Source of the DNA: Streblospio benedicti
Taxonomy: Eukaryota > Annelida > Polychaeta > Spionida > Spionidae
Length of the DNA: 64,000 nucleotides
Reading direction: 5' to 3'
Assembly: GCA_019095985.1 (NCBI GenBank)
Contig: CM032669.1
Coordinates: forward strand, 38,967,130-39,031,129
In this document: positions 1-12,096 of the stretch, one piece after another
How the letters are laid out: each line of letters begins with the position of its first letter
Position numbering within the stretch: the first letter of the stretch is position 1
Notes under the pieces: model-generated
What the model was told of the DNA's origin: nothing
The model's database searches: none
What the model saw: only the letters and a program-made list of their open reading frames with translations
Position numbers and translations under genes: made by a program

Positions 1-2179
1 TTGACTCATGTCCGACAATTATTTGCAGATGGTCGGTCCTGATGACCGAGATGATTTATAGGCATCTTTTTAATCTTTATTTTCCTTTGAACAAATGCCA
101 GTCACATCAAAGATATTGATTTAATATCTTTGGTCATGATCGTTTAATCTATCACCCTGCAGTACCATACATGTACATACAATAAATATGAACGATGTAC
201 ACGATGTTCGTAGTAAAAAATACGGGCATGGCTGAGTGCCTGCCCTATGGATTGGAACCACCCGGAAATCTTTTCATTCTGGTGCCGGATTATCCTTATT
301 ATTATTTCAATGGTGCAACACTCACTTTATCCACACTGAAACAGAACTGGTCCCTTTCTATGCGCATGTCTTTGGCCAATAACTCGATAAGTCATATTAA
401 ACAGTAGATATGATGAAGGGTAGTTTTCTGAAAGTGATTGATCTCTTTTGCAACTAGATATTAAAATGCTTGTGGTAAATTATGCTCCCAAACAGCCTTG
501 AAAGGCTTGGCTGTAGGTGCTTGCGTTGTCCGGTCATATTTTCTATCCACTGCAAAAAGTTTGGACTGACAAAACATCATTCGGGCTGACAGTTTTTCTG
601 AACTTGTCAGACTGGATGACTGACACAGAATTTTCACATTTGGTATGGACTGCTATTTATTCTGTTTGTAAATATGTGTTTTTGACGTATAGCCCATAAT
701 AAAGCATGCAACATCTTTCCACTGTATTTATAATCGTTAACAGCTACTTAAACATGGATATCTCCCATTTAAAAATTTATTTTTTATTTATTTATTTGTA
801 TCAGACTGAAAGTCCATATAATATAAAAAGTAACGTAAAAGAAGTTAATAATACAATTATCGCATCACAGTACATGTCACAGATAAGAATATCATACATA
901 CAACTCTCTACACCAGACTCTACTTATTGACGAATAGTGCATAAAATAAGTAGAATCTACAATACTTCTGACAATGCTATAAGTGATTTCGTAAATTGCG
1001 CGTGACGTCACGAGGTCAGAGGTCAACGGTAATAAAGATGTGTATTGCACAAGATTTTTCTATACAGTATATAGTAAAACTCGCAGACAAAAATGCTTGA
1101 ATAACTTTGTTAATCATAATCTGTTATTTATGAATTTTAGGGACCACTTGTAGGAAAGGAATAAGAATGCACAGCTAAAAGAAAAGATTAATTTGGCATT
1201 AAACAGCAACTGAAAAGCTTCTCTATATCCCGTGTAAAAATGTAAACAATGGGTTTCGGCCATGACAGAGATTTTTCACCGAATTTAGAAGGTGTTTAAC
1301 AACAGCTATGCAATGAGAATTAATCTTTTGACTTCAAATAAGGACTCCTACACTTGTTTCACAATAGGAGAATTAATATTATTCAATTCCCAAGAGAATT
1401 AATTAAGTTATTAACTACTTTTTATCGGCATCTTCATCAGAATTTCCCGATGGAAGGAAATAAAACGCACGTGTAAACATTTTCACACATCTCCGACTTT
1501 CAAATAATATTTGACAAACTTATAATTGTTGAATTTATTATGTCTTGGTGGCAAATCAATCGCATATTGGTCTTTTATCATTCACAAATGTTTTGAAAGG
1601 GAATAATTTCAATGGAACGTTTTATTTCCTAGGTTTCTGTGCTTACCTATTATTTTCCTTCATGTTACTACATGAAATCACCCGTCCATAACGCAAACTT
1701 ATAACCATTTTCATCTGATCTGGTGATGTCGCTTCTATTTATGAAATGGCTTATTAGAAGACTTACTTAACCTCAACTTAATATGCCAAGAATATACAAT
1801 GGGGCAGAAAAGATTCATACATATTTACTGTGATATAATATTGTTTATTTTAAATGTAGTTTAAATACACATGTAGGCAGGATGTTAAAAGTTATGTTTG
1901 AATGCTGGTTTCCGTGCATATATTGTAATGCACTTGGATATTGACAGTTGTGTTTAATCGGCCCACTGCATAATGTGTAAATGTAGTAAATATTTTAATG
2001 ATATTTGTATCGTTGATGGTTTAACAGTATGAAAATAATATTTTGAAATAAAAATGCATGGTCTGAAATGATTAAGTGAATTATATACAATGTAATTGTC
2101 ATGAACTACAGATACTATAAAACAATAAAATACAAAACAAAGATATAATAATAATACATTTTATACAATTTCATCCTAG
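1..2179. other. Intronic DNA upstream of the visible xylosyltransferase exons
   Basis: AT-rich sequence with no exon I can recognise. Small ORFs near 195-407, 517-699 and 706-930 match no family I know and lack convincing splice borders. Because the first recognisable xylosyltransferase exon enters in phase 1, this stretch is most likely intron of that gene, whose earlier exons lie outside the window. Confidence 0.5.
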
Positions 2180-3619
2180 ATATCGTTGGCTTAGAATCAT
2201 ATTGGCAGAATGACTATCACTTCAAGGATAAATCTTCGCCTGATGATGCCTACATGACTGCGTATGACGCTCTTGTTCGACGCAGTACTCGTTTCATTTC
2301 TGAGACAATGGATAAAGGAGCCTGCAACTTCCTTCCTGGAGCAGTGCTTGAAGTTACGCTTTATAATCACAATGATGAGTTTCAGGTATCAACTATTGAT
2401 CTTACATAATAGCAACAAATGAAATTTTATTCTAAGCGTGTTTGTTTTAAAAAATGTCTTTAAAGACAATCCATGTATTTGATCTGTATTGATCTGTATC
2501 AGTATTGGAAGAAATTTCACTATTCAGTTTTTTAATGTGAAAAAGGTATCTCAACAGAGCTGTGCGATCACACTGTCTGATTACACTCAAAACAATGAAG
2601 AGATAATCTGATACAAAGTTGAATTTTCTAACTTATGTGTCTGCTTTTCTTTGTAGGGTCTTTTATTAAACTACAATGCAACAAACACTGCAAACTCTAA
2701 GACATATGAGCTGGAAACACTTGTGTATCCTATTGAAATGCTTCGATTGAAAGGTGCTGTTGGACCTGCGGCAAGACTCCAAACACTGAAGGTTGTACTT
2801 GATTTTTAAATATCAAAGAGAATTCGAAACTGAAATTTACATAAAAAAAATATGCTATCATTTTAGCATTTATTAAGTATGCACCATCATCAAATTGCTT
2901 TTTATAATATTTGTTTATCATAAAGTTATTTGCTTCAGGTGAGTACTCAATTTGACCCAAAGGAAGAACTGTTCAGAAATTTTGGTGAACTGCTAGGCCC
3001 ATTCAGCGACATTGCCCTGAGACATGAATGGGGCAGTGGACCAGAACTGTCAGTTACTGTGGCGTATATTGACCCTGCAAATGTTATTGCTGCATCTTAT
3101 GAAGTTACAATAAAGGTTGACGACCGCGTACTTAGTCACAAACCAGAGTTTAAGAAACCACTGCGACCAGGTGTTTGGACTGTGAAAGTTTTGTATCTTT
3201 GGCAACTTGTGGCGGAAGTAGATTTTGTTGTACTTCCACTGACTTATTATCAAGGTAAAAGTATTACTGGTGATATTGGAATTCGAATTCATAATGGACC
3301 ACACAAGAATTCCTACGTAGATCGGTCATTTAAAAACTTAAGTGATGCATTGAGTCTTAGAAATACTGAATCATTAAAAGCTAATGCTGATAGAAATGCT
3401 CAACGAACTGGAAAAGATGTTAGAAATTGGGTAGATGGTTTAATGAAGAAGCGCTGGACTATTGGTGAAAGTTGTGTGGTAGACGACATGATAGGCTCAT
3501 GCCCGCGGTTACAACAGTGTAAGTGGACTGCGTGGAGTTCGAAATCTCCAGATCCAAAATCTGAAGTTACAAGTGTTGATCAAAAGACTGGGTTTTTAAT
3601 AAGATCCAATGGTAGGTAA
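2180..3619 (+). CDS. XYLT: Peptide O-xylosyltransferase, C-terminal exons (partial gene)
   Basis: Transfers xylose from UDP-xylose to serine of proteoglycan core proteins, the first step of glycosaminoglycan linker synthesis in the Golgi. Three in-phase exons are visible: 2180-2385 (enters phase 1; contains GLESYWQND), 2657-2791 and 2939-3619, ending at TAA 3617-3619. Family hallmarks are FDPKEELFRNFGELLGP, VIAASYE, LRPGVWTVKVLYLW, VDFVVLPLTY, the HNGP segment and the tail motif TAWSSKSPDPKSE, all in the order found in the C-terminal domain of animal XYLT1/XYLT2. Splice sites are canonical and phases agree. The signal anchor, the catalytic GT14 core and earlier exons lie left of the window. 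I cannot say whether it is the 1- or 2-type paralogue. Confidence 0.93.
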
Positions 3620-6205
3620 CATTAACTTAATGTTTTCTTTTGTAAGAATGTGTAAATGTTTTATGATTGTATTTATGCAATTGTGAATGATAGCATATTT
3701 TTATGGATTTGAATGTTTTTTTTTTTGTTTTTTTTATCTTCATGCATTGCCAACATTGTTCTATACCAGATGTAGGGTAAAGTGGTCATTGTGCAATTAC
3801 ATAACAGTAACCAAATGCGCTCACTTATCATTGAAATCAGCAAGACACCACAAGTGCATAGCTTTTTTAGCATGCCCTTTTATCTCCCCACTTTTGAATT
3901 ATTTAATCACAAACGCTCGATTTTGTCAACATGGACAGCCCTTGCACACTTCCTCTAACCATGCAAGTATGATTATGTATGTCAAAAAACAACGATGGGT
4001 AAAAGGCATAATTTTGCCGAGTGCCCTGTGTATTGACTTTTTACTTTGCGTGGAAAGACTAAAGTACTGTTTGTTGCTACAGGTAGCAAAGTGGTGCCTG
4101 CAGTTATATCATATGACCAAATGATGAATGCATTCTTTTACCCAGTGTCATTGTTTACAAGAAAATCAATAATTTGTCATTTGTCATTTCTAGTTATCAG
4201 TTCCATTCACAAAGTGGGGAGATAAACTGATCTCCTACGGCTCTTAACCAATCAGAATCGAGAATGAGCTGCAAAGTGGGGAGATAATGATATGATATAC
4301 TAGTGCCGGTTTCTGGCTACTGTATATAGGGCAATGTTTATAAATCAATTACACTGAGTGAAATCACTTGACGTGCCAAGTATTAGATCCAATGTGATAG
4401 TCTTTTAAAACTCATGTATACGTTTTTTGTACATTTGTAACCAATTTTGTTTCTGACTGGGTTATGTCATAATGGTGTTGGCTCAGATTTGCATTTACAA
4501 AGTTGTCTCATCGGTTCATTAGCAATAGCTTATCAAGCATTTCAAAATCAAACCTTTCTGCTATTGTTGTATATCTTCGACTAGATTCATGATGAAAACC
4601 ATGTATGAATTATTTATTAGTATGTGGATTCTTTCTTTGTATATCCTTAAGTGTATTTTTGTGATTATAAAGCATTAAATCAATTACATGTATAAAGTGC
4701 TATTTCAAAGACTTTATTTTATCAAATACAGCATGATATGGCAAACAATGTAAAATTTGTGTTACTCCGTATATGAACGGACCTACTTTATATGTAGGAA
4801 TAGTCACTCGCATTATTAGATATTTCTGTTTGTATTTCTGGTTACTAAAAATGATATACTGCCATTATTGTCTCTTATACAGCGGTACATTGTTATAGCT
4901 CAGAATCAATTTCACCTGATGCACAAATTTATTTCATTCGATACAATTGCCTGTAACTTACGAACCCTGTAAGCGTGTGTATGAACGACTGAGCGTGTAT
5001 CATTTGTGCTTGCATTAGAAAGATAGCAAAGAATGCACTTCCTGCCTGATTGTAAATTTTATGCAAAGAATATGATAACTGCATATCTGAAATGTTTAAT
5101 GATTGTTGAATTGGATGAGAAAATATTTTGAAATTATATGTTTGCTCTATTTATTTATAACAGATGCATGTGATGGTTTTAACCTAAACTTACATGATAG
5201 ATTTTTGTATCACTGTTAAGAACCATTTATCTTATGTTATACATACAGTGGTGTTTACAACTGTGTGCTTGTTTTTTTTTAAGGAATGTATGTGCTATTG
5301 TTGATGAGTGTAAGAATAATTGCATTGTACTGTGATAGAATTAAGAAATATTTTAAATGACATGATTATTTTGTTCCCAAAATATTTAAGTTAAACAAGC
5401 TCCCATTGCCCAAGTATTTACCAGTTATCTCTTTCAAAACACTTTCTCTCTCAATACCTCCGAAGTATTATGCTTAAATGTCTTAAATGTTATGATTTCT
5501 TTTGTTATTATTTGAAGCTGCTTTTTAATGTATTTTGTTAGGTGTTTTTGCGAATGTTTTCTTGCTTTTATGATAAACTAACAAACTCAATAACTTGTAA
5601 ATTTCGTTTTGAAAGTTTTATATATTTTCATACTTTAGTAATAAACTTATTAACTCAAAATCTTGTTGATTGATTTGCAACATATTTTACACTGTTTGAT
5701 ATCGCGTTGGTCACGACCAGATGACATTTTATATATTAAACTCTTGTTATGTGCAAATTTTGTATTCTAAGACGTGGGAATTGTGACCACTTTCAGAAAC
5801 GACTTAAACCCAGAAATTAGAGATTACGTCATTTGCACAGGCTAGTCCCCAGGGGGATCCTGAACTGAATTACATGTAGGTACTAGGTAATACTAGATGC
5901 ATTTCCACTGCAACACTGACGTTCTGTTTCTAATATTGACCCCACTCTTTGCACTACAATCACACTGAACTAATCTACAAATCCATGGATTAGAACAACT
6001 CTGTCCCCTTGACAGCAATCCCATGCAAGCATATTATTGTATAGAAAATTTGGAAACACCTGAACCAGCACAAAATTATTACTTTCAAACAACATAGGTT
6101 AAGGACATGTCGACAGCTATGTCATGTGAGACACAGTTGGTAGAGTGCTTAAGACTGGACAAATAGACTAGTCGGATTTCCCCCGAAAAGCCTATAGAAA
6201 AAAAT
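3620..6205. other. 3' region of the xylosyltransferase gene and intergenic DNA
   Basis: No coding sequence recognised. AT-rich; an AATAAA-type signal occurs near 5639, which could end a long 3' UTR. A MITE-like repeat lies at 3880-4288 and is listed separately. The short ORF at 3687-4124 overlaps that repeat and is not a gene. Confidence 0.5.
3880..4288. mobile_element. MITE-like repeat with TTATCTCCCCAC ends
   Basis: The block starts with TTATCTCCCCAC and ends with its inverse GTGGGGAGATAA. The inner segment around 4205-4270 (ACTGATCTCCTACGGCTCTT followed by AACCAATCAGAAT) reappears inverted at about 50180-50250 in a chitin-synthase intron. Inverted ends, short length, lack of coding capacity and a second copy point to a non-autonomous DNA transposon family. 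Confidence 0.55.
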
Positions 6206-6622
6206 CTTGAGGGATTTCAGACTAAAAGTTGCCAACTATGTTTTTTTGAAGTAAAAATTAGTGCTGAATCCATTTTTGGTGGTTGGCAAGCTGAATTTTC
6301 ACTTTGAAGGGCTCAAAATGGACTTTTTCAAAATGGCCACCAATGAACACTAAAATCCATGCATATAATGATATGATAACGATATCAGAATAATAATGAC
6401 GCAAAATTTGTGTCTAATGCTACTAAATTTAGTGGATATAAAGAATACACATTTGGACATTAAATTTAACATCAAATGTCAGCCATCTTGTTTCCAAAAT
6501 GGCTGCCACATATTAGGGGTCTAGTCATAAAAATAATAGCGGTCATGCGTGTGTTTGTAAACAAATCTTTTTCTAAGGGTACCACTAGATCTTAAAACAG
6601 TCGGTTTTCTTGCTGTGGGGGT

Positions 6623-8143
6623 TAGGGACGGTGCAATATCTACCAGGCAGGGGGTCCGGTGCATTTGGTAGGGGGACAGGTACTTTTTTCTAGGTGCAAA
6701 GTAGGGAGACCTGATGATTTTTCATTCTCGTTGGGCATGGGACAAGTACTTTTTTTCAGCTGCTGAAATCCCACTTCGACGTGAGCGAATCGGTACAAAT
6801 TATTCAGGCAAATGGGTCAATGTTGCTCACTTGGTCATAGTTGGATGACATTGAACATAGAAAAAAATTAGTGTTGCAACAATGTACTAAGCTAAACGAA
6901 CTTAAATGTGAATATGCGATTCCTGATATGCACCACAACTATTTTTAACCAATTCGAACATATTGAACCCAACATAACTATCTTAGCACAATTTTTCAAG
7001 AGGTTCTGTTCACTAGCAGAAGTGCACAAACAACAAACACTTGATAACGAATGTGAATTTTAATTAACAAAATATAAGAAAATCATTTGGAGATGCAATA
7101 ACAAACATATCTATATGCACATCAATACCTTAAAATCCCTTCTTATACTACTTGAAGAAACAATTTGTAGTATAAAATGTGTAAAACAAAAAATAAAAAT
7201 TAGAAAATATAACACGACTCGATCTTTTAATAAATAACTATAATTCTAGTAAATACTTGAGCAAGTTATCAATTGCAAAAATGCGTATTTTCAGCAATTT
7301 TAACATTGAAAATGATAAATGATTATTTTGATGTCTACTAACAGAAAATGCAATAAAGATAAAACTCACAAAAAAAGTATAGGAAAACATGTTAAAAACA
7401 TGGAACTACGGTCAGTATTACTGTAAAACTAGATTTGTTTGTGCACACAAACTTAAGTAGTCAGCAAACATTAATAGCCTATGATAAGTAAAAGAAATGT
7501 AGTAATTGCTGTGCCGCATCTATTGATTATAAACAAATTTGATAATAATTAAGATGAGATGCAATATTAAAATTTTCAATAATTTTAACAAATTTTCGGC
7601 ATGTACTGCCTTCATCAAGTTATAAAATTTTATTTTAGAGACTATATTTGATAATTTGAATGTAAGTGTGCAACCGTTTAGGGGTGTTTGCTTGACACCT
7701 ACCATCAGTGGAATAAATGAGTGCATTTTTTGGCAAATAAACGTAAAATGTACATAAGTGTGCAAAGATTTCGGATATTTGCTCAACACCCACCATCAGA
7801 TGAAGCAGTGGGAAAATGGGTGCATTTTGTTTAGCAAATATAGGTTTGCTGAACACCCATCGTAAGACCCAACAGGGAATCAAACTCATGACCTTCTAGT
7901 AGAATAATGCAGATACATGTAGCTCACACAATTCCTTTTGCGGATTCTCAACCTTAATTCAATTTTATCTCGCAGGTCAAGTTTTAAATCATGGCAGGGG
8001 ACACAGACTTTTTTATGAATGGAGGTCATGGGACATCAGTTTTTTTTGTCATCACATCAGCATGGGACAAGACCTTTTTTCAGACAAATTTTTCGATATG
8101 CACCGGTCCCCCCATGCCTGGTAAATATTGCACCGTCCCTTAG
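6623..8143 (+). mobile_element. Non-autonomous DNA transposon, full copy (family shared with 62127-63215)
   Basis: Starts with TTAGGGACGGTGCAATAT and ends with the inverse ATATTGCACCGTCCCTTA. No protein is encoded. The interior (about 6830-7500) matches 62560-63215 in reverse orientation, and the right end matches 62127-62340 inverted, so both are copies of one family. It lies inside the 9 kb transposon. A degenerate internal tandem repeat of about 85-110 bp, containing GTGTGCAA and ACACC(T/C)ACCATCAG, occupies about 7660-7870. Confidence 0.7.
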
Positions 8144-8737
8144 CTGAGCACACTATAGCATTTGTTAAGTACATATTTTGACAGGGCATGTGATTTAAAG
8201 ATATTGCTCAGTCAAAATCATATTTGTTTTGTAAAATTCAGTATCAATAGACGATGCCTTATCCATTGCAAGTGTGATGAAAATAATATTCACATTCTCC
8301 GCGTTTAATACTATATCCACCTTTAAAAATACCATGCCGTCTCGTCAAATAAAACACAAAGTCACGTGATATTGCATAATCGAATGATTTTCGCCAGACG
8401 TGCCGTGCATTTCTAACGACAGACGTCTCGTTTAACATGGGAGAGATAGGCAGCTTCTTACGTGCACCGTGCGAGTTACGTCTGACGAAAATCATTCTGT
8501 TGACATTTCTCGCGTTCACGTGTTTTGTTGAATATATACCGGCCTCTTATTGAGTGGTATTTAAATTGTTTTACATACTTTGATATGATGTTTAAATGAA
8601 AGACACTTTCAGAATGCACAGAACACATCATAATGCTTCTTTACAAGCATACTTGCTTGACCACTCAGCATAATCTTTAACATTAAACAAACTCATTTTG
8701 GCATGATTTCGAAGCAGTTGAATATGTATGAAATTAT

Positions 8738-8942
8738 TGGGGTGGGGACGGGGGTGTTTATAAGGAAGTGGGATAAGGGAAAAAGGCCCCAAAAAGAGGG
8801 ATACGTTATCTCCAATTAGTGGGATAAGGGATAAGAGACAAAAAGAGGGATAAGGTGAAAAGGGCCCAAAAAGTGGGATAAGGGAAAAAGGACCAACAAG
8901 AGGGATATGGGATTTTCTAGACCCCTTATAACCCCCTCCCCA
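8738..8942. mobile_element. Short MITE-like repeat with internal GTGGGATAAGGG tandem units
   Basis: The left end GGGGTGGGGACGGGGGTGTT and the right end ACCCCCTCCCC are inverted relatives. Between them are four or five copies of a ~28 bp unit built on GTGGGATAAGGGAAAAAGGC. No coding capacity. Confidence 0.4.
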
Positions 8943-9104
8943 TTAATATGTCTGCGGGCGTCCTATGACACGTTGAGGTTCATTTTGGCACTTCATGAGG
9001 CTAGCTGGATATTGCAACTTTTCAAGACAAATCAATTTAAGTCATCCACAATGTCAATGTTTTTTATATGTGGTGGCCAAAGCCGTGAGCTACAATGAAC
9101 GCAT

Positions 9105-9523
9105 GTGCTAGTGGGGTCTGAAAACTTTTATCTCTGCTTCACATCATGCATTTCACTGCAGATAGCACAAATGCCAGCATGGCAAAGAAGTCCTTCTCAA
9201 GACCTAAAAGTAGATGAAATCAAACCCTCGATCAGGCCAATCTTTGCACCTGAAGTGATGGAAGCCTTTGTGACAATGAATTTCATTTCCTGTAAAGTGG
9301 AACCAGCAACCAGAGTGGTAGAACCAGAATGGTTTGAAGCGAACGAAACCCCTGCAGTGCATTGAGAGCTATAAATGCCAAAGATTTTGCATTTATCATC
9401 ACACATCAACAGGGCTAACATGGGTGGATACAGTTCAACGAAGAGTTGACAGTAATTGACCACCCACAGACCACAGTTGGATACACGCCTATAATCCAAG
9501 CACCAGCCCATGAAATGATCTGA
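9105..9523 (+). pseudogene. Outer transposon protein, N-terminal remnants
   Basis: Two adjacent pieces. 9105-9365 ends in a stop after MNFISCKVEPATRV and EWFEANETPAVH. A second piece at 9422-9523 reads GWIQFNEELTVIDHPQTTVG then YTPIIQAPAH. In related elements the segment 'W..FN......P..T.GY.PII.AP' directly precedes the central domain, so order and strand agree with the piece at 10035. These are degenerate fragments, not a working gene. Confidence 0.5.
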
Positions 9524-9637
9524 AATGGACACACACAGTTATTCAAAGATGCATGTACATATCAACAGAGTTGGGACAAGAGTACACTGTAATTACTGTA
9601 GATCAAGCACTGTTTTGCAAAATTATGGATTATATCA

Positions 9638-9955
9638 AGTGGCCCTGGCGGGACTCGAACTCACGACCCCAAGGTCGTGAGACCAGAATGATACCATCAT
9701 ACCAAGCAGCGAGCTGTTAAAAGGTTACACGGCTGAACCGTTGTCTTTGTAGCCTCCAGCTTACATACTTGGTCTGTTATCATCTCAACCCAGAGGTCGT
9801 GGGTTCTAATCCCACATGAGCACTGGGAAACACATATATATATCATTCGACAGCACTAAAAATGCTGATAAGACCTTCCCAAAATCTCGTCCTCATGTTC
9901 CTTAGGGTTGTCAAACCTGTCTTCAGCTTTATCTATCGTTGGTAGAAATATGCAT
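9638..9955. mobile_element. tRNA-core palindromic MITE, partial copy 1
   Basis: Reading the minus strand, GTCGTGAGTTCGAGTCCCGCC is a pol III B-box-like segment, and GCTGCTTGGTATGATGG resembles an A box. The right part, TTAGGGTTGTCAAACCTGTC then TTCAGCTTTATC, matches the right arm of the copies at 31930-32227 and 44791-45126. The left arm is missing. A second B-box-like segment, GGGTTCTAATCCC, on the plus strand lies near 9800. Confidence 0.5.
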
Positions 9956-10034
9956 GCTAAAAGATGTGAGAGAGTGAGAGAAGTCTGAAAATGTATCTGC
10001 AAGCACTGGGAAACACGTATATGGAGAAAAACTT

Positions 10035-10804
10035 GTGATGAGGTTAGGAGGTTTGCACATATCCGTGAACTCTTTGAAGGTCATGGGGCAGCACATGAAA
10101 TGTTCTGGTCTTGTGGAGGTCTGGGTTGAAATTGGCATTCTTGGTCCAAAATCTGCTGATAATGTGATGACAGGGAAGTCATACAGTAGGGGTATGATAG
10201 TCCAGAAATTGACATTCCAGGCAATGTGGAAAATACTATACCCACAGTTCTGCACATTATTGGAATCAGATGACATGTGCAGTGATCTTGCACAAGTGCT
10301 CAACGACAATGATGCCATTCCAGACCTTGCAGACCAGCTGATGGACCCACTATTCCAAAGGGCCAAAGATGCCTTCGCAAAGATGATTCCAGTACCAGTG
10401 GAAGTGTCTCGAAATGACCAAGATTCTGCTCTTCTTTACAAGATCACTAGGGAGATGGCGACTGGGATTTGCACCTCAATGCATTCCTAAAAATAGTGCC
10501 CTTCTTCCACAACTATGATCACGTTAACTATGCAACATGGGGAGCAGTGTATCAGCTAGCAGAGATACAGAATCTGCTAGCAGTCGTTGTGGAGGAGTTC
10601 AGACGGGGGAATCTTGTGGTGAAGCATTCAGGAAGGAATTTCAACCAAGTAGATCAAGACAAGACCCTAGAATGGCTGAATGGAACTGGGGAAAGGGATG
10701 GAGGCATAGTAGGAATCACCAAATCGGCATCAGCTCTGAGTAGATTGGCACTGTCCTACAATCTCAGATCACACAGTTACCATAAGTATGTATTGTCAAA
10801 CTGA
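10035..10804 (+). pseudogene. Outer transposon protein, central domain (frame break near 10480)
   Basis: 10035-10490 contains LGGLHISVNSLKVMGQHMK and GKSYSRGM. A +1 frame continues from about 10469 with VPFFHNYDHVNYATWGAVY, NLVVKHSGRNFNQVDQD, EWLNGTGERDGGIVGITKS and LSYNLRSH. These are the most conserved blocks of this transposon-like family (GG.H......GK.....GL; D..NYARW..VY; F..VD.D...EWLN; GGIVGIT). The two frames overlap, so a small indel has split the gene. Confidence 0.65.
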
Positions 10805-11399
10805 GAATGCTATGTAGTATGTACAATCATTACAGACCTTGCCACATACAGAGAGATATCAAGGATGAGGGTTTAGTTCAAGAAACCCTTACATGATTCA
10901 AAGTCTTCTGTACTAGCACTGCCACAGTTTGCAGAACATTGCAACAAAGGACCTGGCTACCCCTGAAATAATAGGTTGATATAGATCATTTTCTGGAACA
11001 TGAGTTGATGCCTGTACCTGCAGCAATAGCAGAAATGAATGGGTCTCTCAAAACAGGACCCAAAATTGTACTTCTTGAGACACTTACTGAAGGCATCATT
11101 TGTTCAAAGTCAATCACAGTGAGAGGCAACAGCTGACTGGTTGTAGATGGGCAGGCACAAGTAAATCTGATTGGAAAGCCAGCAAGAGCTTCTACATTTG
11201 GAGAAATGGCTGACATATTGTGCAATCAGTAGTCGAGGCTGGTCGACATTGTGAGAGAATAGACATAGTATTTGATAGATACTTTTAAGTACCTATAAAG
11301 GCTGGAACACGTGCACATCATACATCAAAAAGCCTCCCAATTAGGAGGGTGGTGTAGGGCCCGGATGTGGCACTTCTAGCAAACTGGTCCGATTTCATG

Positions 11400-12096
11400 G
11401 CTGTCCTCAATAACAAAGCAGACCTCACCTTTCTCTCATCATAGGAGCTCATTCAGCAAGCACATACAGATAAGCTGGTCATCACAGCAGGAGGGGTGTG
11501 TGTGTCCGAAATGCTATTGAAGTGCAAGCATCAAGACTTGAAGGAGAAGGCAAATCATGAGGAGGGAGATCCACATCTTGCACTTCATGCTATTCATTGC
11601 CATGCTGACTCCCTAATTATTGCTGCAAGAGACACTAATGTTGCTGTGCTTATGTTAGCACACACATATAAAATCGATGCCTTGAGAATCTGGATGAGAG
11701 AAATACATTCCCAAATAAAGGTTAAAGACTTGTTTAATCCGCCAGCTGGAGCAGAAAACGAACTATTTCCATTTCATGGAGTGACTTGGTATGACTCGAC
11801 GTCTTACATCCCAGAGCATACAAAGAAGACTGCATTCAATGTTTTCCAAAGGCACCATCAGCTGTTGGAGGGATTTGAGGAGTCACATGCTAGAAAAGCC
11901 ATGACAGAAGAGTTCATCTGCAGACTATACAAGTCCAAACGAAATATTTCCTGTGCTGACAAAGCAGGGAAGCCAGGAGTGCACTTTTTGCAAAAGCGAA
12001 TGAACAAGCGGACTTGCCTCAAAGTAGTGTCTCTTTAACTTCCATCTCAAATGTGCATACTAAGTCAAGGAACTTTGCTTTTAAAAATCAAGGAAT
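11400..12096 (+). pseudogene. Outer transposon protein, XPG/FEN-like nuclease region
   Basis: From about 11400 a frame with gaps reads AVLNNKADL and TDKLVITAGGVCVSEM, then NHEEGDPHLALHAIHCHADS, ARDTNVAVLMLAHTYK and LFPFHGVTWYDSTSYI. Intact relatives usually read HEEADTR, RDTDVLLL and TGCDTTS. The spacing of these acidic motifs recalls XPG/FEN nucleases (EAEA, D.D.L, GCDY). Here several acidic or conserved positions are replaced (DTD to DTN, GCD to WYD), and the frame changes again near 11985, where FAKANEQADLP continues. Coding is then interrupted at 12097 by the inner element and resumes near 14460. Confidence 0.6.

Noticed and set aside
195-930. Three small plus-strand ORFs at the left edge
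   Set aside because: No family resemblance, no splice borders of matching phase and AT-rich composition; consistent with chance ORFs in an intron.
9640-9830. Possible tRNA genes near B-box-like sequences
   Set aside because: Acceptor and D arms do not fold as a tRNA, and the segment recurs inside foldback elements, so it is called repeat-derived.
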